A stretch of 57,855 bases of DNA from an uncultured Eubacteriales bacterium (GTDB taxonomy: Bacteria; Bacillota; Clostridia; Christensenellales; Aristaeellaceae), in the NCBI GenBank assembly GCA_902777335.1, contig CACYTF010000013.1, positions 1 to 57,855 of the forward strand, given 5' to 3'. The translations under genes and the position numbers were made by a program. Each line of letters opens with the position of its first letter. Position 1 is the stretch's first letter. The notes under the pieces are model-generated. The model had not been told where the DNA came from. It searched no databases and saw only the letters and a list, made by a program, of their open reading frames with translations. Shown here one piece after another: positions 6,637 to 14,760 of this stretch.

Positions 6637-8973
6637 ATGAGCCCGATCAAGCCCAAGTGGCAGATGTCCGAAGAGGACATCAAGTTTCACTATATTACCC
6701 CTGCCATCGAATCCAAATGGGACAAGGATCGCATCACCCTGGAGACACAGATCACCGACGGGCGAATCAACCTGCGCGGCAATCTGGTGGCGCGCGAAAA
6801 GCCCAAGCGCGCGGACTATATTCTGTACATCAACGCCAACAACCCCATTGCCATCGTCGAAGCCAAGGACAACAGTCACAGCATTTCCCACGGCTTGCAG
6901 CAGGCTATGACCTACGCGCGGATGTTGGACGTGCCCTTTGCCTACAGCTCCAACGGCGACGGCTTTTGTGAGCACGATTTCCTGACCGGCCAGGAACGCC
7001 AGCTTTCCCTGGATGAGTTCCCGTCACCGGATGAATTGATCGCCCGGTTCAAGCGCGGGGCGAACGCGGGCAGCGGCCTGAACGACGCCGAGCTCGCCAT
7101 GATTCGTCAGCCCTATTACAGCGGCATGAACGTCTATCCGCCGCGCTACTATCAGCGCATCGCCATCAACCGCACGCTGGACGCCATCGCAAGGGGGCAG
7201 AACCGGATACTGCTGGTGATGGCGACCGGTACGGGCAAGACCTACACGGCCTTTCAGATCGTCTACCGCCTGCTCAAAAGCGGCGTAAAGCACAAGATAC
7301 TATACCTGGCGGACCGGAACATACTCGTCGATCAGTCCATCCAGCAGGATTTCGCACCGCTGGAAAAGGTGATCCACAAGATCAATGTCGCCAAGGACGA
7401 CCGCACTACCATCACCTCACACGAGGTCTATTTCTCTCTGTATCAGCAGCTGGTGGGCGACGACGATCAGGAGCACTTCAGCGCGCTGTTCTCCCCGGAT
7501 TTCTTCGATCTGGTGATCGTGGACGAGTGCCACCGCGGTTCCGCCAAGGAGGAGAGCCGCTGGCGTCGCATCCTCGATTACTTTTCCAAAGCCACGCAGA
7601 TCGGCATGACCGCCACGCCGAAGGAGACGAAGTACATCTCCAACATCAATTACTTTGGCGAACCGGTCTACACCTACAGCCTGAAACGGGGCATCGAGGA
7701 CGGCTTTCTTGCGCCGTTCAAGGTCATCGGCATCACCACCGACATTGGCGATGGCTGGCGGCCCCGGCGCGGGCAGGTGGATATCAACGGCGTGGAGATT
7801 CCCGACCGCGTGTACACCAACAGCGATTTTGACTACAACATCATAATCGAGGATCGCATCAATCAGGTCGCCTCGGAAATCACGGCCTACCTGAAGAGCA
7901 CCGACCGCATGCAAAAGACGATTGTATTTTGCGCCAACGAGGACCACGCCGAGCGCATGCGAAGCGCGCTGGTGAACCTGAACGCCGACATGTGCCAAAA
8001 GAATCCGGATTACGTCGTGCGCATCACCGGCAGCGACGAATACGGCAAGAGCAAGCTGAAATACTTTATTTCCACATCTATGGAGGGCCCGATCATCGCC
8101 ACGACCTCCCAGCTGCTGTCCACCGGCGCGGATTGCAAGATGACCAAGCTGATCGTGCTGGACAAGATGATCGGATCGATGACGGAGTTCAAGCAGATCA
8201 TCGGGCGCGGCACCCGCCTGCGGGAGAAGGAGGGCAAGACCCACTTCGTGGTGATGGACTTCCGCCGGGTGAGCCGCCTGTTTGCGGACCCGGACTGGGA
8301 CGGCCCCATCGAGATCGTGGATGGCTTCGACCCTGAACGCCCGCCGAAGGAGCCGAAGCCGCCGAAGGAACCCGGCGACGAACCGCTGACGCCGCCCGCG
8401 GGCAAGCCCATCGTGGACGCCAACGGCTGCCCGGTGCGCATCATCAACAAGGTGGTGTCTGTCTACGACACGGACGGCAAGCTGCTGCGGCAGGAAAGCA
8501 TCATCGACTACACCAAGGAAAACGTCGTCGGGCAATACGCCTCGCTGGATGGCTTCATCCGCCAGTGGTCTTCGGAAGCGAAGAAGGAGACCATCAAGGC
8601 GCTGCTGCGGGAGCGCGGCATCGACTTGGACGCCATGAAGGCCGAGCAGGGGATGGGGGACGTGGACGACTTTGACTTCATCTGTCACGTCGCCTTTGAC
8701 GCCAAACCCCTGACCCGCCGGGAGCGCGCCAATAACGTCAAGAAGCGCGACTTCCTGAGCCGGTACAGCGGCCCGGCCCGCGAGGTGCTGGAGGCGCTGC
8801 TGGACCGATACATGGATACCGGCGTCTACGAGATCGAAAAGACGGAGATATTGAAGCTCGACCCCTTCAAGCGCATGGGCAAGCCTGCCCGCCTGGCCGC
8901 GCTGTTCGGCGGGAAGGAAGGGTATTTGAAAGCCGTGCGGGAACTGGAAGAAGAAATCTACAGAATAGGATGA
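6637..8973 (+). CDS. hsdR: Type I restriction enzyme, R (motor/nuclease) subunit
   Basis: ATP-driven translocase and endonuclease of a type I restriction-modification complex that cuts unmodified foreign DNA. Of 778 aa, the N-terminus holds the PD-(D/E)xK nuclease site (D60 ... E75-A-K77). The SF2 helicase follows with Walker A ATGTGKT near residue 197, a DECH box near 297 and motif III-like MTATPKE. IGRGTRLREKEG is the late helicase motif, and the C-terminal ~190 residues resemble the EcoEI-type R C-terminal domain. ATG at 6637 is used; a TTG two codons earlier is possible. hsdM follows after 4 nt, so the genes are co-transcribed. The length is short for the class but typical of the EcoEI-like group. 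Confidence 0.93.
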   Translation: MSPIKPKWQMSEEDIKFHYITPAIESKWDKDRITLETQITDGRINLRGNLVAREKPKRADYILYINANNPIAIVEAKDNSHSISHGLQQAMTYARMLDVPFAYSSNGDGFCEHDFLTGQERQLSLDEFPSPDELIARFKRGANAGSGLNDAELAMIRQPYYSGMNVYPPRYYQRIAINRTLDAIARGQNRILLVMATGTGKTYTAFQIVYRLLKSGVKHKILYLADRNILVDQSIQQDFAPLEKVIHKINVAKDDRTTITSHEVYFSLYQQLVGDDDQEHFSALFSPDFFDLVIVDECHRGSAKEESRWRRILDYFSKATQIGMTATPKETKYISNINYFGEPVYTYSLKRGIEDGFLAPFKVIGITTDIGDGWRPRRGQVDINGVEIPDRVYTNSDFDYNIIIEDRINQVASEITAYLKSTDRMQKTIVFCANEDHAERMRSALVNLNADMCQKNPDYVVRITGSDEYGKSKLKYFISTSMEGPIIATTSQLLSTGADCKMTKLIVLDKMIGSMTEFKQIIGRGTRLREKEGKTHFVVMDFRRVSRLFADPDWDGPIEIVDGFDPERPPKEPKPPKEPGDEPLTPPAGKPIVDANGCPVRIINKVVSVYDTDGKLLRQESIIDYTKENVVGQYASLDGFIRQWSSEAKKETIKALLRERGIDLDAMKAEQGMGDVDDFDFICHVAFDAKPLTRRERANNVKKRDFLSRYSGPAREVLEALLDRYMDTGVYEIEKTEILKLDPFKRMGKPARLAALFGGKEGYLKAVRELEEEIYRIG

Positions 8974-8977
8974 TACG

Positions 8978-10459
8978 ATGAGCACCCTTTCCACATTCAT
9001 CAAGCGCCTGCGCGACATCATGCGCAACGACGCCGGCGTCAACGGCGACGCCCAGCGCATCGAGCAGATCGCCTGGCTGCTGTTTTTGAAGGTCTACGAT
9101 TCCCGGGAAGAGGAATGGATTTTCGACGACGACGATTATCAGTCCATACTGCCCGAGGACTGCCGCTGGTACAACTGGGCGCACGACGACGGCTCCGGTC
9201 GCGTGCCCACCGGCGATACGCTGCTCAATTTCGTCAACAACCGCCTGTTCCCGACGTTGAAGGCGCTTCCGGTGTCGGCGGACATGCCCGTGAAGAAGTC
9301 CGTCGTTCAATCCGTGTTTCAGGACGCCAACAACTACATGAAGGACGGCGTGCTGCTGCGACAGGTGATCAATGTCATCGACGAGTTGGACCTGAGCGAT
9401 TACGAAGAGGTTCACGCCTTTGGCGAAATTTACGAGACCCTGCTGCACGAACTGCAATCCGCCGGTTCCTCCGGCGAATTCTACACGCCCCGCGCGGTCA
9501 CGCAGTTCATGGCGCACATGATCGCGCCCAAGATCGGCGAGAGGATGGCGGACCTGGCCTGCGGCACGGGCGGCTTCATTACCAGTTTTCTGAACGAGCT
9601 GGAACCGCAGATCAGGACCACCGAGGATCAGGAGAAATACGCCAATTCCATCTACGGCATCGAGAAGAAGCAGTTTCCCTATATCCTCTGCGTCACCAAT
9701 CTGCTGTTACACGGCATCGACGAGCCCAACGTGTTTCACGGCAACGCCCTCACCATCCACGACCTGCTGGACTACACCGAGGACGAGGGCTTCGACGTGC
9801 TGCTGATGAACCCGCCCTACGGCGGCAACGAGAAAAACGAGGTGAAGAACTACTTCCCGGCGGACCTGGCCAGCAGCGAGACGGCGGACCTGTTCCTGGA
9901 CGTGATGATGTACCGCCTGAAGCCCGGCGGGCGCGCGGGCGTGGTGGTGCCGGACGGCTTCCTGTTCGGCACGGACAACGCCAAGATCAACATCAAAAAG
10001 AAGCTGCTCAACGACTTCAACCTGCACACCGTCGTGCGCATGCCGGGCAGCGTGTTCTCGCCCTATACCTCCATCACCACAAATATCCTGTTCTTTGACC
10101 GCACCGGCCCCACAAAGGAGACCTGGTTCTACCGGCTGGACATGCCCGAGGGAGTCAAGCACTTCTCCAAGACCAAGCCCATGCGCCGGGAGCACTTCGC
10201 CCCGGCGGAGGCGTGGTGGAACGACCGGCAGGAAATCAACGTGGACGGCTTCGACAAGGCGAAGAAGTACACGGCGGCGCAGCTTGCGGACGAGTTGGGC
10301 TATAACTTCGACCAGTGCGGCTTTCCCCACGAGGAAGAGGAAATCCTCGACCCGATGGACCTGATCCTGCGCTATCAGGAGGAGCGCGCGTCCCTGAACG
10401 CCGAGATCGACCGCGTGCTCGACGAAATCACCGCCATCCTGGGAGGGAAACAGCCATGA
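8978..10459 (+). CDS. hsdM: Type I DNA methyltransferase, M subunit
   Basis: A 493-aa adenine-N6 methyltransferase that pairs with HsdS to protect host DNA and with HsdR to restrict. The N-terminal helical domain opens with FIKRLRDIMRND; the SAM-binding motif DLACGTGGF begins at residue 192 and the catalytic motif IV NPPYGG at 278. The late part (PDGFLFGTDNAKINIKKKLL) is characteristic of HsdM. Its stop overlaps the hsdS start as ATGA, indicating translational coupling. Full length for the family; no defects seen. Confidence 0.95.
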   Translation: MSTLSTFIKRLRDIMRNDAGVNGDAQRIEQIAWLLFLKVYDSREEEWIFDDDDYQSILPEDCRWYNWAHDDGSGRVPTGDTLLNFVNNRLFPTLKALPVSADMPVKKSVVQSVFQDANNYMKDGVLLRQVINVIDELDLSDYEEVHAFGEIYETLLHELQSAGSSGEFYTPRAVTQFMAHMIAPKIGERMADLACGTGGFITSFLNELEPQIRTTEDQEKYANSIYGIEKKQFPYILCVTNLLLHGIDEPNVFHGNALTIHDLLDYTEDEGFDVLLMNPPYGGNEKNEVKNYFPADLASSETADLFLDVMMYRLKPGGRAGVVVPDGFLFGTDNAKINIKKKLLNDFNLHTVVRMPGSVFSPYTSITTNILFFDRTGPTKETWFYRLDMPEGVKHFSKTKPMRREHFAPAEAWWNDRQEINVDGFDKAKKYTAAQLADELGYNFDQCGFPHEEEEILDPMDLILRYQEERASLNAEIDRVLDEITAILGGKQP

Positions 10460-11934
10460 CCCCGCAGGAACTGAAAAACAGCATCCTCCAGCTTGCCATA
10501 CAGGGCAGGCTCGTCGAGCAGCGCCCGGAGGAGGGCACGGCGGAGGAATTGTATCGCCAGATTCAGCGGGAAAAGGCCGCCCTCGTCAAGGCTGGGAAGA
10601 GCAAGAAGGAAAAGCCCTTGCCGGAGATCACCGAGGAGGAAGTGCCGTTTGAGATTCCGGAGGTGTGGAAGTGGGTTAGAATAGGTGAATTTGCATCTGT
10701 ATTAGGGGGTAAAAGGATACCTGTTGGAAGAAAGCTATCAACGAACAATACAGGGCATATCTATATCCGTGTTTCCGATATGAAAGATGGCAGTGTCACT
10801 AAAGATGGCTTGTTATATGTTCCTGATGATGTGTTTCCTTCTATATCAAAATATGTTATCAACAAAGAAGATGTATACATTACTGTAGCTGGAACTATTG
10901 GGCGAGTTGGTAAGATTCCGCCTGATCTTGATGGAGCAAATCTTACTGAAAATGCAGATAGACTTGTGTTTTCGACAATAGACCAAGACTGGCTGATTTG
11001 GTGTTTGCAATCATCTTTGATACAAGGCCAGATTGCAGATGCTACTACAAAAGTCGGACAACCGAAGCTTGCAATTAAACGAATCCAAGAGATGATTATC
11101 GCACTTCCTCCCCTTGCCGAGCAGAAGCGCATAGTGGCGAAGATCGAGGAACTGCTTCCATATATCGACCGGTATGAAGCAGCGTTGAGCCGCCTGGAGG
11201 ACTTCAATAAGCGCTTCCCGACGGACATGCAAAAATCCATCCTCCAGCTTGCCATCCAGGGCAAGCTCGTCGAGCAGCGCCCCGAAGAGGGCACCGGCGA
11301 GGCCCTCTACCAGCAAATCCAGGCCGAAAAGCAATCCCTCATCCGCTCCGGCAAACTCAAAAAAGAAAAACCCCTCCCCGAAATCACCCCCGACGAAATC
11401 CCCTTCGACATCCCGGAGAGTTGGAAGTGGGTGAGACTGGGAAGTTTGCTATACAAGCTGGTTGATGGAACGCACAGAACCCCAAAGTATACTACATCAG
11501 GTGTTCCATTTGTTTCTGTACGAAATATGAGCACAGGCAAACTGGATATGTCGGATACAAAGTATATCTCTATTGAAGAGCATCAAGAACTGTGGAAACG
11601 ATGCAATCCTGAAAGAGATGATATTCTGCTTTCCAAGGTAGGCACAACCGGCGTCCCGGCGATTGTTGACATTGATGAAGAGTTCAGCCTGTTTGTTAGT
11701 GTCGCGTTGTTGAAGTTTAATACTTCATTGATAGATAAACAGTATTTGGTATATGCAATACTAACGCCTGATTTCCAAAAGCAATGCAAGGAACATACAC
11801 GCGGAGTTGGTAATAAAAACTGGGTGATTGCAGATATAGCAAATACCATTTTCCCCCTCCCACCCCTCGCCGAACAAAAGCGCATCGTCGCCAAACTGGA
11901 AGAACTCCTACCCCTGTGCGAAAGATTGAAATAA
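10456..11934 (+). CDS. hsdS: Type I specificity subunit with two target-recognition domains
   Basis: A 492-aa DNA-recognition subunit. It is built of two homologous halves. Each half opens with the same block (NSILQLAIQGRLVEQRPEEG near residue 7; KSILQLAIQGKLVEQRPEEG near 261), followed by KKEKPLPEI, (E/D)IPFxIPExWKWVR and a unique target-recognition domain, and closes with LPPLAEQKRIVAK and a coiled-coil stretch. The two recognition domains (about 10680-11100 and 11440-11860) are visibly AT-rich, whereas the repeated framework is GC-rich, indicating domain exchange. The second half ends soon after the closing motif, which is normal for this circularly arranged type. No second hsdS or recombinase lies nearby. 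Confidence 0.93.
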   Translation: MTPQELKNSILQLAIQGRLVEQRPEEGTAEELYRQIQREKAALVKAGKSKKEKPLPEITEEEVPFEIPEVWKWVRIGEFASVLGGKRIPVGRKLSTNNTGHIYIRVSDMKDGSVTKDGLLYVPDDVFPSISKYVINKEDVYITVAGTIGRVGKIPPDLDGANLTENADRLVFSTIDQDWLIWCLQSSLIQGQIADATTKVGQPKLAIKRIQEMIIALPPLAEQKRIVAKIEELLPYIDRYEAALSRLEDFNKRFPTDMQKSILQLAIQGKLVEQRPEEGTGEALYQQIQAEKQSLIRSGKLKKEKPLPEITPDEIPFDIPESWKWVRLGSLLYKLVDGTHRTPKYTTSGVPFVSVRNMSTGKLDMSDTKYISIEEHQELWKRCNPERDDILLSKVGTTGVPAIVDIDEEFSLFVSVALLKFNTSLIDKQYLVYAILTPDFQKQCKEHTRGVGNKNWVIADIANTIFPLPPLAEQKRIVAKLEELLPLCERLK

Positions 11935-11950
11935 GTACATTGGAGGATAT

Positions 11951-12976
11951 ATGGAAAAGAAGTACCAGGTTTTCATCAGTTCCACATATACCGACCTAAT
12001 TGAAGAAAGAAAAAAAGTCCTGGATATCCTGCTCATGGCGGACTGTATTCCCGCAGGCATGGAGGCGTTTGTTGCCACAGATGCAGAACAGTTTGAGGTT
12101 ATAAAAAAAGTAATCGATCTATGTGATTATTATGTACTAATCATTGGTCGGCGCTACGGCTCCATTAATGCTGACACTGGAATCAGTTACACAGAGATGG
12201 AATATGACTATGCTATAAGCAAGGGTATACCTGTACTTGTTTTTGCTCTGGACTGTTCTATAGATGTATCGCCTGATAAGGTAGATACGGATGTTCATAA
12301 ACTGGCAAAACTAGATGATTTCCGAAACAAAGCAATGAATAACCGCTTGGCGAGTGTCTGGAAATCAGTTGAAGATTTGACCGGAAAGCTGGCTATTTCT
12401 ATCATGAAGGCAAAGACAGAAATAAGACGGCCAGGCTGGCAACGAGGCACGGATTATGATGAGGGTACGCTACGCAGGCAGATAATGGATCTTCAGGAGA
12501 CAAACCAACAACTAAAGAATGAATTAGAGAGTAACAAACAACTTATAGAGGTGTTAACTGATCATGGAGAATTAGCCTTTGATGACTGTGTAGTAACTGT
12601 TCCATATAGGTACACGAAATATGACAGCCGTGGAAGCTCTACGTATATACATAATTCAATACAATCTGATTTGAAATCGATTTTTACTATAGTAGCCACA
12701 GAGATGATGGACGTTTCGGTCATAGAATCTGTAATTACGAAAGCATTGGAGCAACATTTACCCATACCTCATAGATATCCAACGATTGATGATGGGCAGT
12801 TTATTAAGCGAACACTAAATCAATTCAGAGCCGCCGGATTATTATTCTCCAGCTGGAGCAAAGAATCGAAAAAGCTATACTGGGGGCTAACAGCAAAGGG
12901 AAGATTGGTTCGAGATGATATTATTCTGATCAGAAAACAAGAAACAGAGGACGGTAACGCAGAGAAGAATGAATAA
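11951..12976 (+). CDS. DUF4062 protein, probable defence accessory
   Basis: A 341-aa cytoplasmic protein. Residues 1-~110 are a textbook DUF4062 domain (KYQVFISSTYTDLIEERKKV, CDYYVLIIGRRYGSI, SYTEMEYDYAI). That Rossmann-like fold resembles TIR/SEFIR modules and often heads STAND-type defence proteins; no NTPase is attached here. Residues ~165-195 look coiled-coil, and the last ~130 residues end in a winged-helix-like segment (IKRTLNQFRAAGLLFSSW ... GLTAKGRLVRDDI). It starts 16 nt after hsdS with TGGAGGATAT upstream and is AT-rich compared with the core genome. Position in the restriction operon suggests a defence role, but this is inferred. Confidence 0.8.
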   Translation: MEKKYQVFISSTYTDLIEERKKVLDILLMADCIPAGMEAFVATDAEQFEVIKKVIDLCDYYVLIIGRRYGSINADTGISYTEMEYDYAISKGIPVLVFALDCSIDVSPDKVDTDVHKLAKLDDFRNKAMNNRLASVWKSVEDLTGKLAISIMKAKTEIRRPGWQRGTDYDEGTLRRQIMDLQETNQQLKNELESNKQLIEVLTDHGELAFDDCVVTVPYRYTKYDSRGSSTYIHNSIQSDLKSIFTIVATEMMDVSVIESVITKALEQHLPIPHRYPTIDDGQFIKRTLNQFRAAGLLFSSWSKESKKLYWGLTAKGRLVRDDIILIRKQETEDGNAEKNE

Positions 12977-13016
12977 GATGGTTGCTAATATTGTATGCAA
13001 TAGCCAGTATTATTTC

Positions 13017-13044
13017 TTGCAAATTCACCAGGCAATAGTATAAT
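13017..13044 (+). promoter_or_regulatory. Orphan promoter-like sequence before the att site
   Basis: TTGCAA (13017-13022), 16-nt spacer, TATAAT (13039-13044). No convincing gene starts downstream before the tRNA fragment at 13164, so it may be a relic or drive a short RNA. Confidence 0.35.
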
Positions 13045-13147
13045 TTGACATGCAACTATCCTGCAACCGAATCTGTCACCCCCTGTCCATCTGAGACAAA
13101 AAAGCGAGGGAAAAGCCCAGCCAGTGATTGTCAGAAAGAGACAAAAA

Positions 13148-13161
13148 CGAACATTTGTTCG
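13148..13161. promoter_or_regulatory. LexA/DinR-box-like palindrome
   Basis: CGAACATTTGTTCG differs by one base from the Firmicute SOS-box core CGAACATATGTTCG and abuts the tRNA-derived att fragment. It may be an SOS operator or an arm-type recombinase site; no lexA-regulated gene start is obvious. Confidence 0.35.
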
Positions 13162-13163
13162 GA

Positions 13164-13209
13164 TTTCGGGACCAAAAGGTCGCAGGTTCAAATCCTGTCA
13201 CCTCAACCA
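13164..13209 (+). other. Truncated tRNA-Pro 3' end: integration (att) site remnant
   Basis: The sequence TTTCGGGACC followed by AAAAGGTCG, a T-arm (GCAGG TTCAAAT CCTGT) and CACCTCAACCA matches the 3' part of a proline tRNA (CGG anticodon loop TTCGGGA to CCA). The 5' half is absent: preceding bases do not pair with the anticodon stem (CCAAA), and no TGAGGTG acceptor strand is nearby. Such fragments arise when an element integrates into a tRNA gene and duplicates its 3' end. By geometry the inserted element lies to the left, so the restriction cassette belongs to it; the intact tRNA would be outside the window. Confidence 0.7.
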
Positions 13210-13212
13210 TTC

Positions 13213-13249
13213 AAAAGCGTCTTTGGTTTAAAGCCCAAAGGCGCTTTTT
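13213..13249 (+). terminator. Rho-independent terminator of the original tRNA
   Basis: AAAGCG T CTTTGG pairs with CCAAAG G CGCTTT around an 8-nt loop and ends in TTTTT. It sits directly behind the tRNA CCA end, as expected for the native tRNA locus downstream of the integration point. Confidence 0.75.
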
Positions 13250-13388
13250 CTATGACCTCCTTTCCTGGTGGAACAGGTGATATGACAGGTGACACGGTCA
13301 GCAGCGAATTCTCCATTGTCCCCGAGCGCGCCCTGTGGTATAATAGTCTCAGCTTACAAATTCTGGCAGCGGAAACGGAGAGACGCAC

Positions 13389-14588
13389 ATGAGCAGAAAG
13401 TACCTGATCGGCGACGTTTTGGCCGCCATGGAACGCCGGGAGATCGAAGTATACTACCAGCCGAAATACGACGCCACGACGAACCGGCTGAAATCGGCGG
13501 AGGCCCTCGCCCGGTGGGTGAAACAGGATGGGAGCGTCGTATTGCCCGAGCAGTTCCTGACCTCCATGGAACAGTCGGACGCCATCACCGTGCTGGATTG
13601 GTACATCGTGGAGAAGGTCTGCGCCTTTCTCGAACGGCTGAAGGCGGAGGGCATCCGGCCCCGGCCCGTTTCCGTCAACTTTTCGAGGTGGCATCTGCAC
13701 GAGGAGGACATGGTTCAGCGCCTGGCCGGCATCCTGGATGCCCACCACCTGGAGCACAGCCTCATTGTGGTGGAGATCACCGAATCGGCCATGATCAACG
13801 AAGAGGACCGGATGCGCGAGATGGTGGCGGAGCTGCACGGGCACGGCTTTGAGTTCTCCATCGACGATTTCGGCAGCGGCCTGTCCTCGCTGAGCATGGT
13901 GGCCGACACGCTTCCGGATGAGATCAAGATCGACCGCTCGCTGCTCAGGAAAAACTGCGAGGACGAGCGGGAGCGCATCATACTGGAGAGCATCTTCCTG
14001 TTCGCCAACCGCCTGAACATGCGCACGGTGGCCGAGGGCGTGGAAACCAAGGAGCAGCTGGGCTTCCTGCGCACCTGCAACTGCAACCTCATACAGGGCT
14101 TCTATTTCGACAGGCCCATGCCGGAAGAGATGTACCGGGAGCGGCTGATCAATAGGGATAAGAACGTGGTGGAGGAGGACATCCTCCAGATACAATCCGA
14201 GACCGCCGCGGTGCAGCTGCTGCTCCAGGCGGTATGCATGCGGTATCCGCTCATCATCTACGGCAACCTGACGCGCAACAGCTTTTACATGATGACCTAT
14301 GACCATTTCACGTCGAAGGGCTGCCCTTCCACCGGCACCGTGGACGATTTGATCGCGCACGGCACCCTGTCCATGCACCCGGAGGATCGGGAGCGCTGGA
14401 ACAGTACCTTCAGGCGGGACAACCAGTTGAAGCTGTACCAGGAGGGTGCGCGGGAGATCCACCTGATCACGCGGCAGATCGGCGACGACGGCGTCTATCG
14501 CAAGGTGGAGACCAGCAACTATTTCGTCAAGAGCCCCGCCTCCGAGGATGTGCTGGTCATCAGCCTGTGCAACAATATCGGGGAATGA
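13389..14588 (+). CDS. EAL-domain c-di-GMP phosphodiesterase with C-terminal PAS-like domain
   Basis: A 399-aa cytoplasmic protein. The EAL domain (~1-245) has its main active-site motifs: EAL in SAEALARW, VNFSR, EITESA, DDFGSG, IKIDRS and AEGVET, so hydrolysis of c-di-GMP to pGpG is expected. Residues ~275-395 look like a PAS/PAC module (SFYMMTYDHF, HPEDRERWNSTF), unusually placed after the catalytic domain. Start ATG has GGAGAG upstream. The TGA stop is followed in the same frame by 25 more coding-like codons to a second stop at 14664-14666, so the C-terminus may be recently shortened. The next gene, a cyclase, reads the same way. Confidence 0.9.
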   Translation: MSRKYLIGDVLAAMERREIEVYYQPKYDATTNRLKSAEALARWVKQDGSVVLPEQFLTSMEQSDAITVLDWYIVEKVCAFLERLKAEGIRPRPVSVNFSRWHLHEEDMVQRLAGILDAHHLEHSLIVVEITESAMINEEDRMREMVAELHGHGFEFSIDDFGSGLSSLSMVADTLPDEIKIDRSLLRKNCEDERERIILESIFLFANRLNMRTVAEGVETKEQLGFLRTCNCNLIQGFYFDRPMPEEMYRERLINRDKNVVEEDILQIQSETAAVQLLLQAVCMRYPLIIYGNLTRNSFYMMTYDHFTSKGCPSTGTVDDLIAHGTLSMHPEDRERWNSTFRRDNQLKLYQEGAREIHLITRQIGDDGVYRKVETSNYFVKSPASEDVLVISLCNNIGE

Positions 14589-14760
14589 CGCCCGGACGCG
14601 GAGAAGCTTTATCGCCCGTTCATCGGGCAGGGCATCACGGCGCAGATCACGGGCAGCTGCAGTTGACGATCCTCATGTACCGAAAGGTCATGCCGAAGCG
14701 TGAAGCTGAAAACACAGGCGCACGGAGAAAGCGCGCCAAACGCACGGAAGACAGGACTTG

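Noticed and set aside
13164..13209. Functional tRNA gene
   Set aside because: The acceptor 5' strand, D arm and 5' anticodon stem are missing; only a fragment is present.
13045..13392. 115-residue open frame across the tRNA fragment
   Set aside because: It runs through the tRNA 3' end and terminator; the composition is not protein-like.
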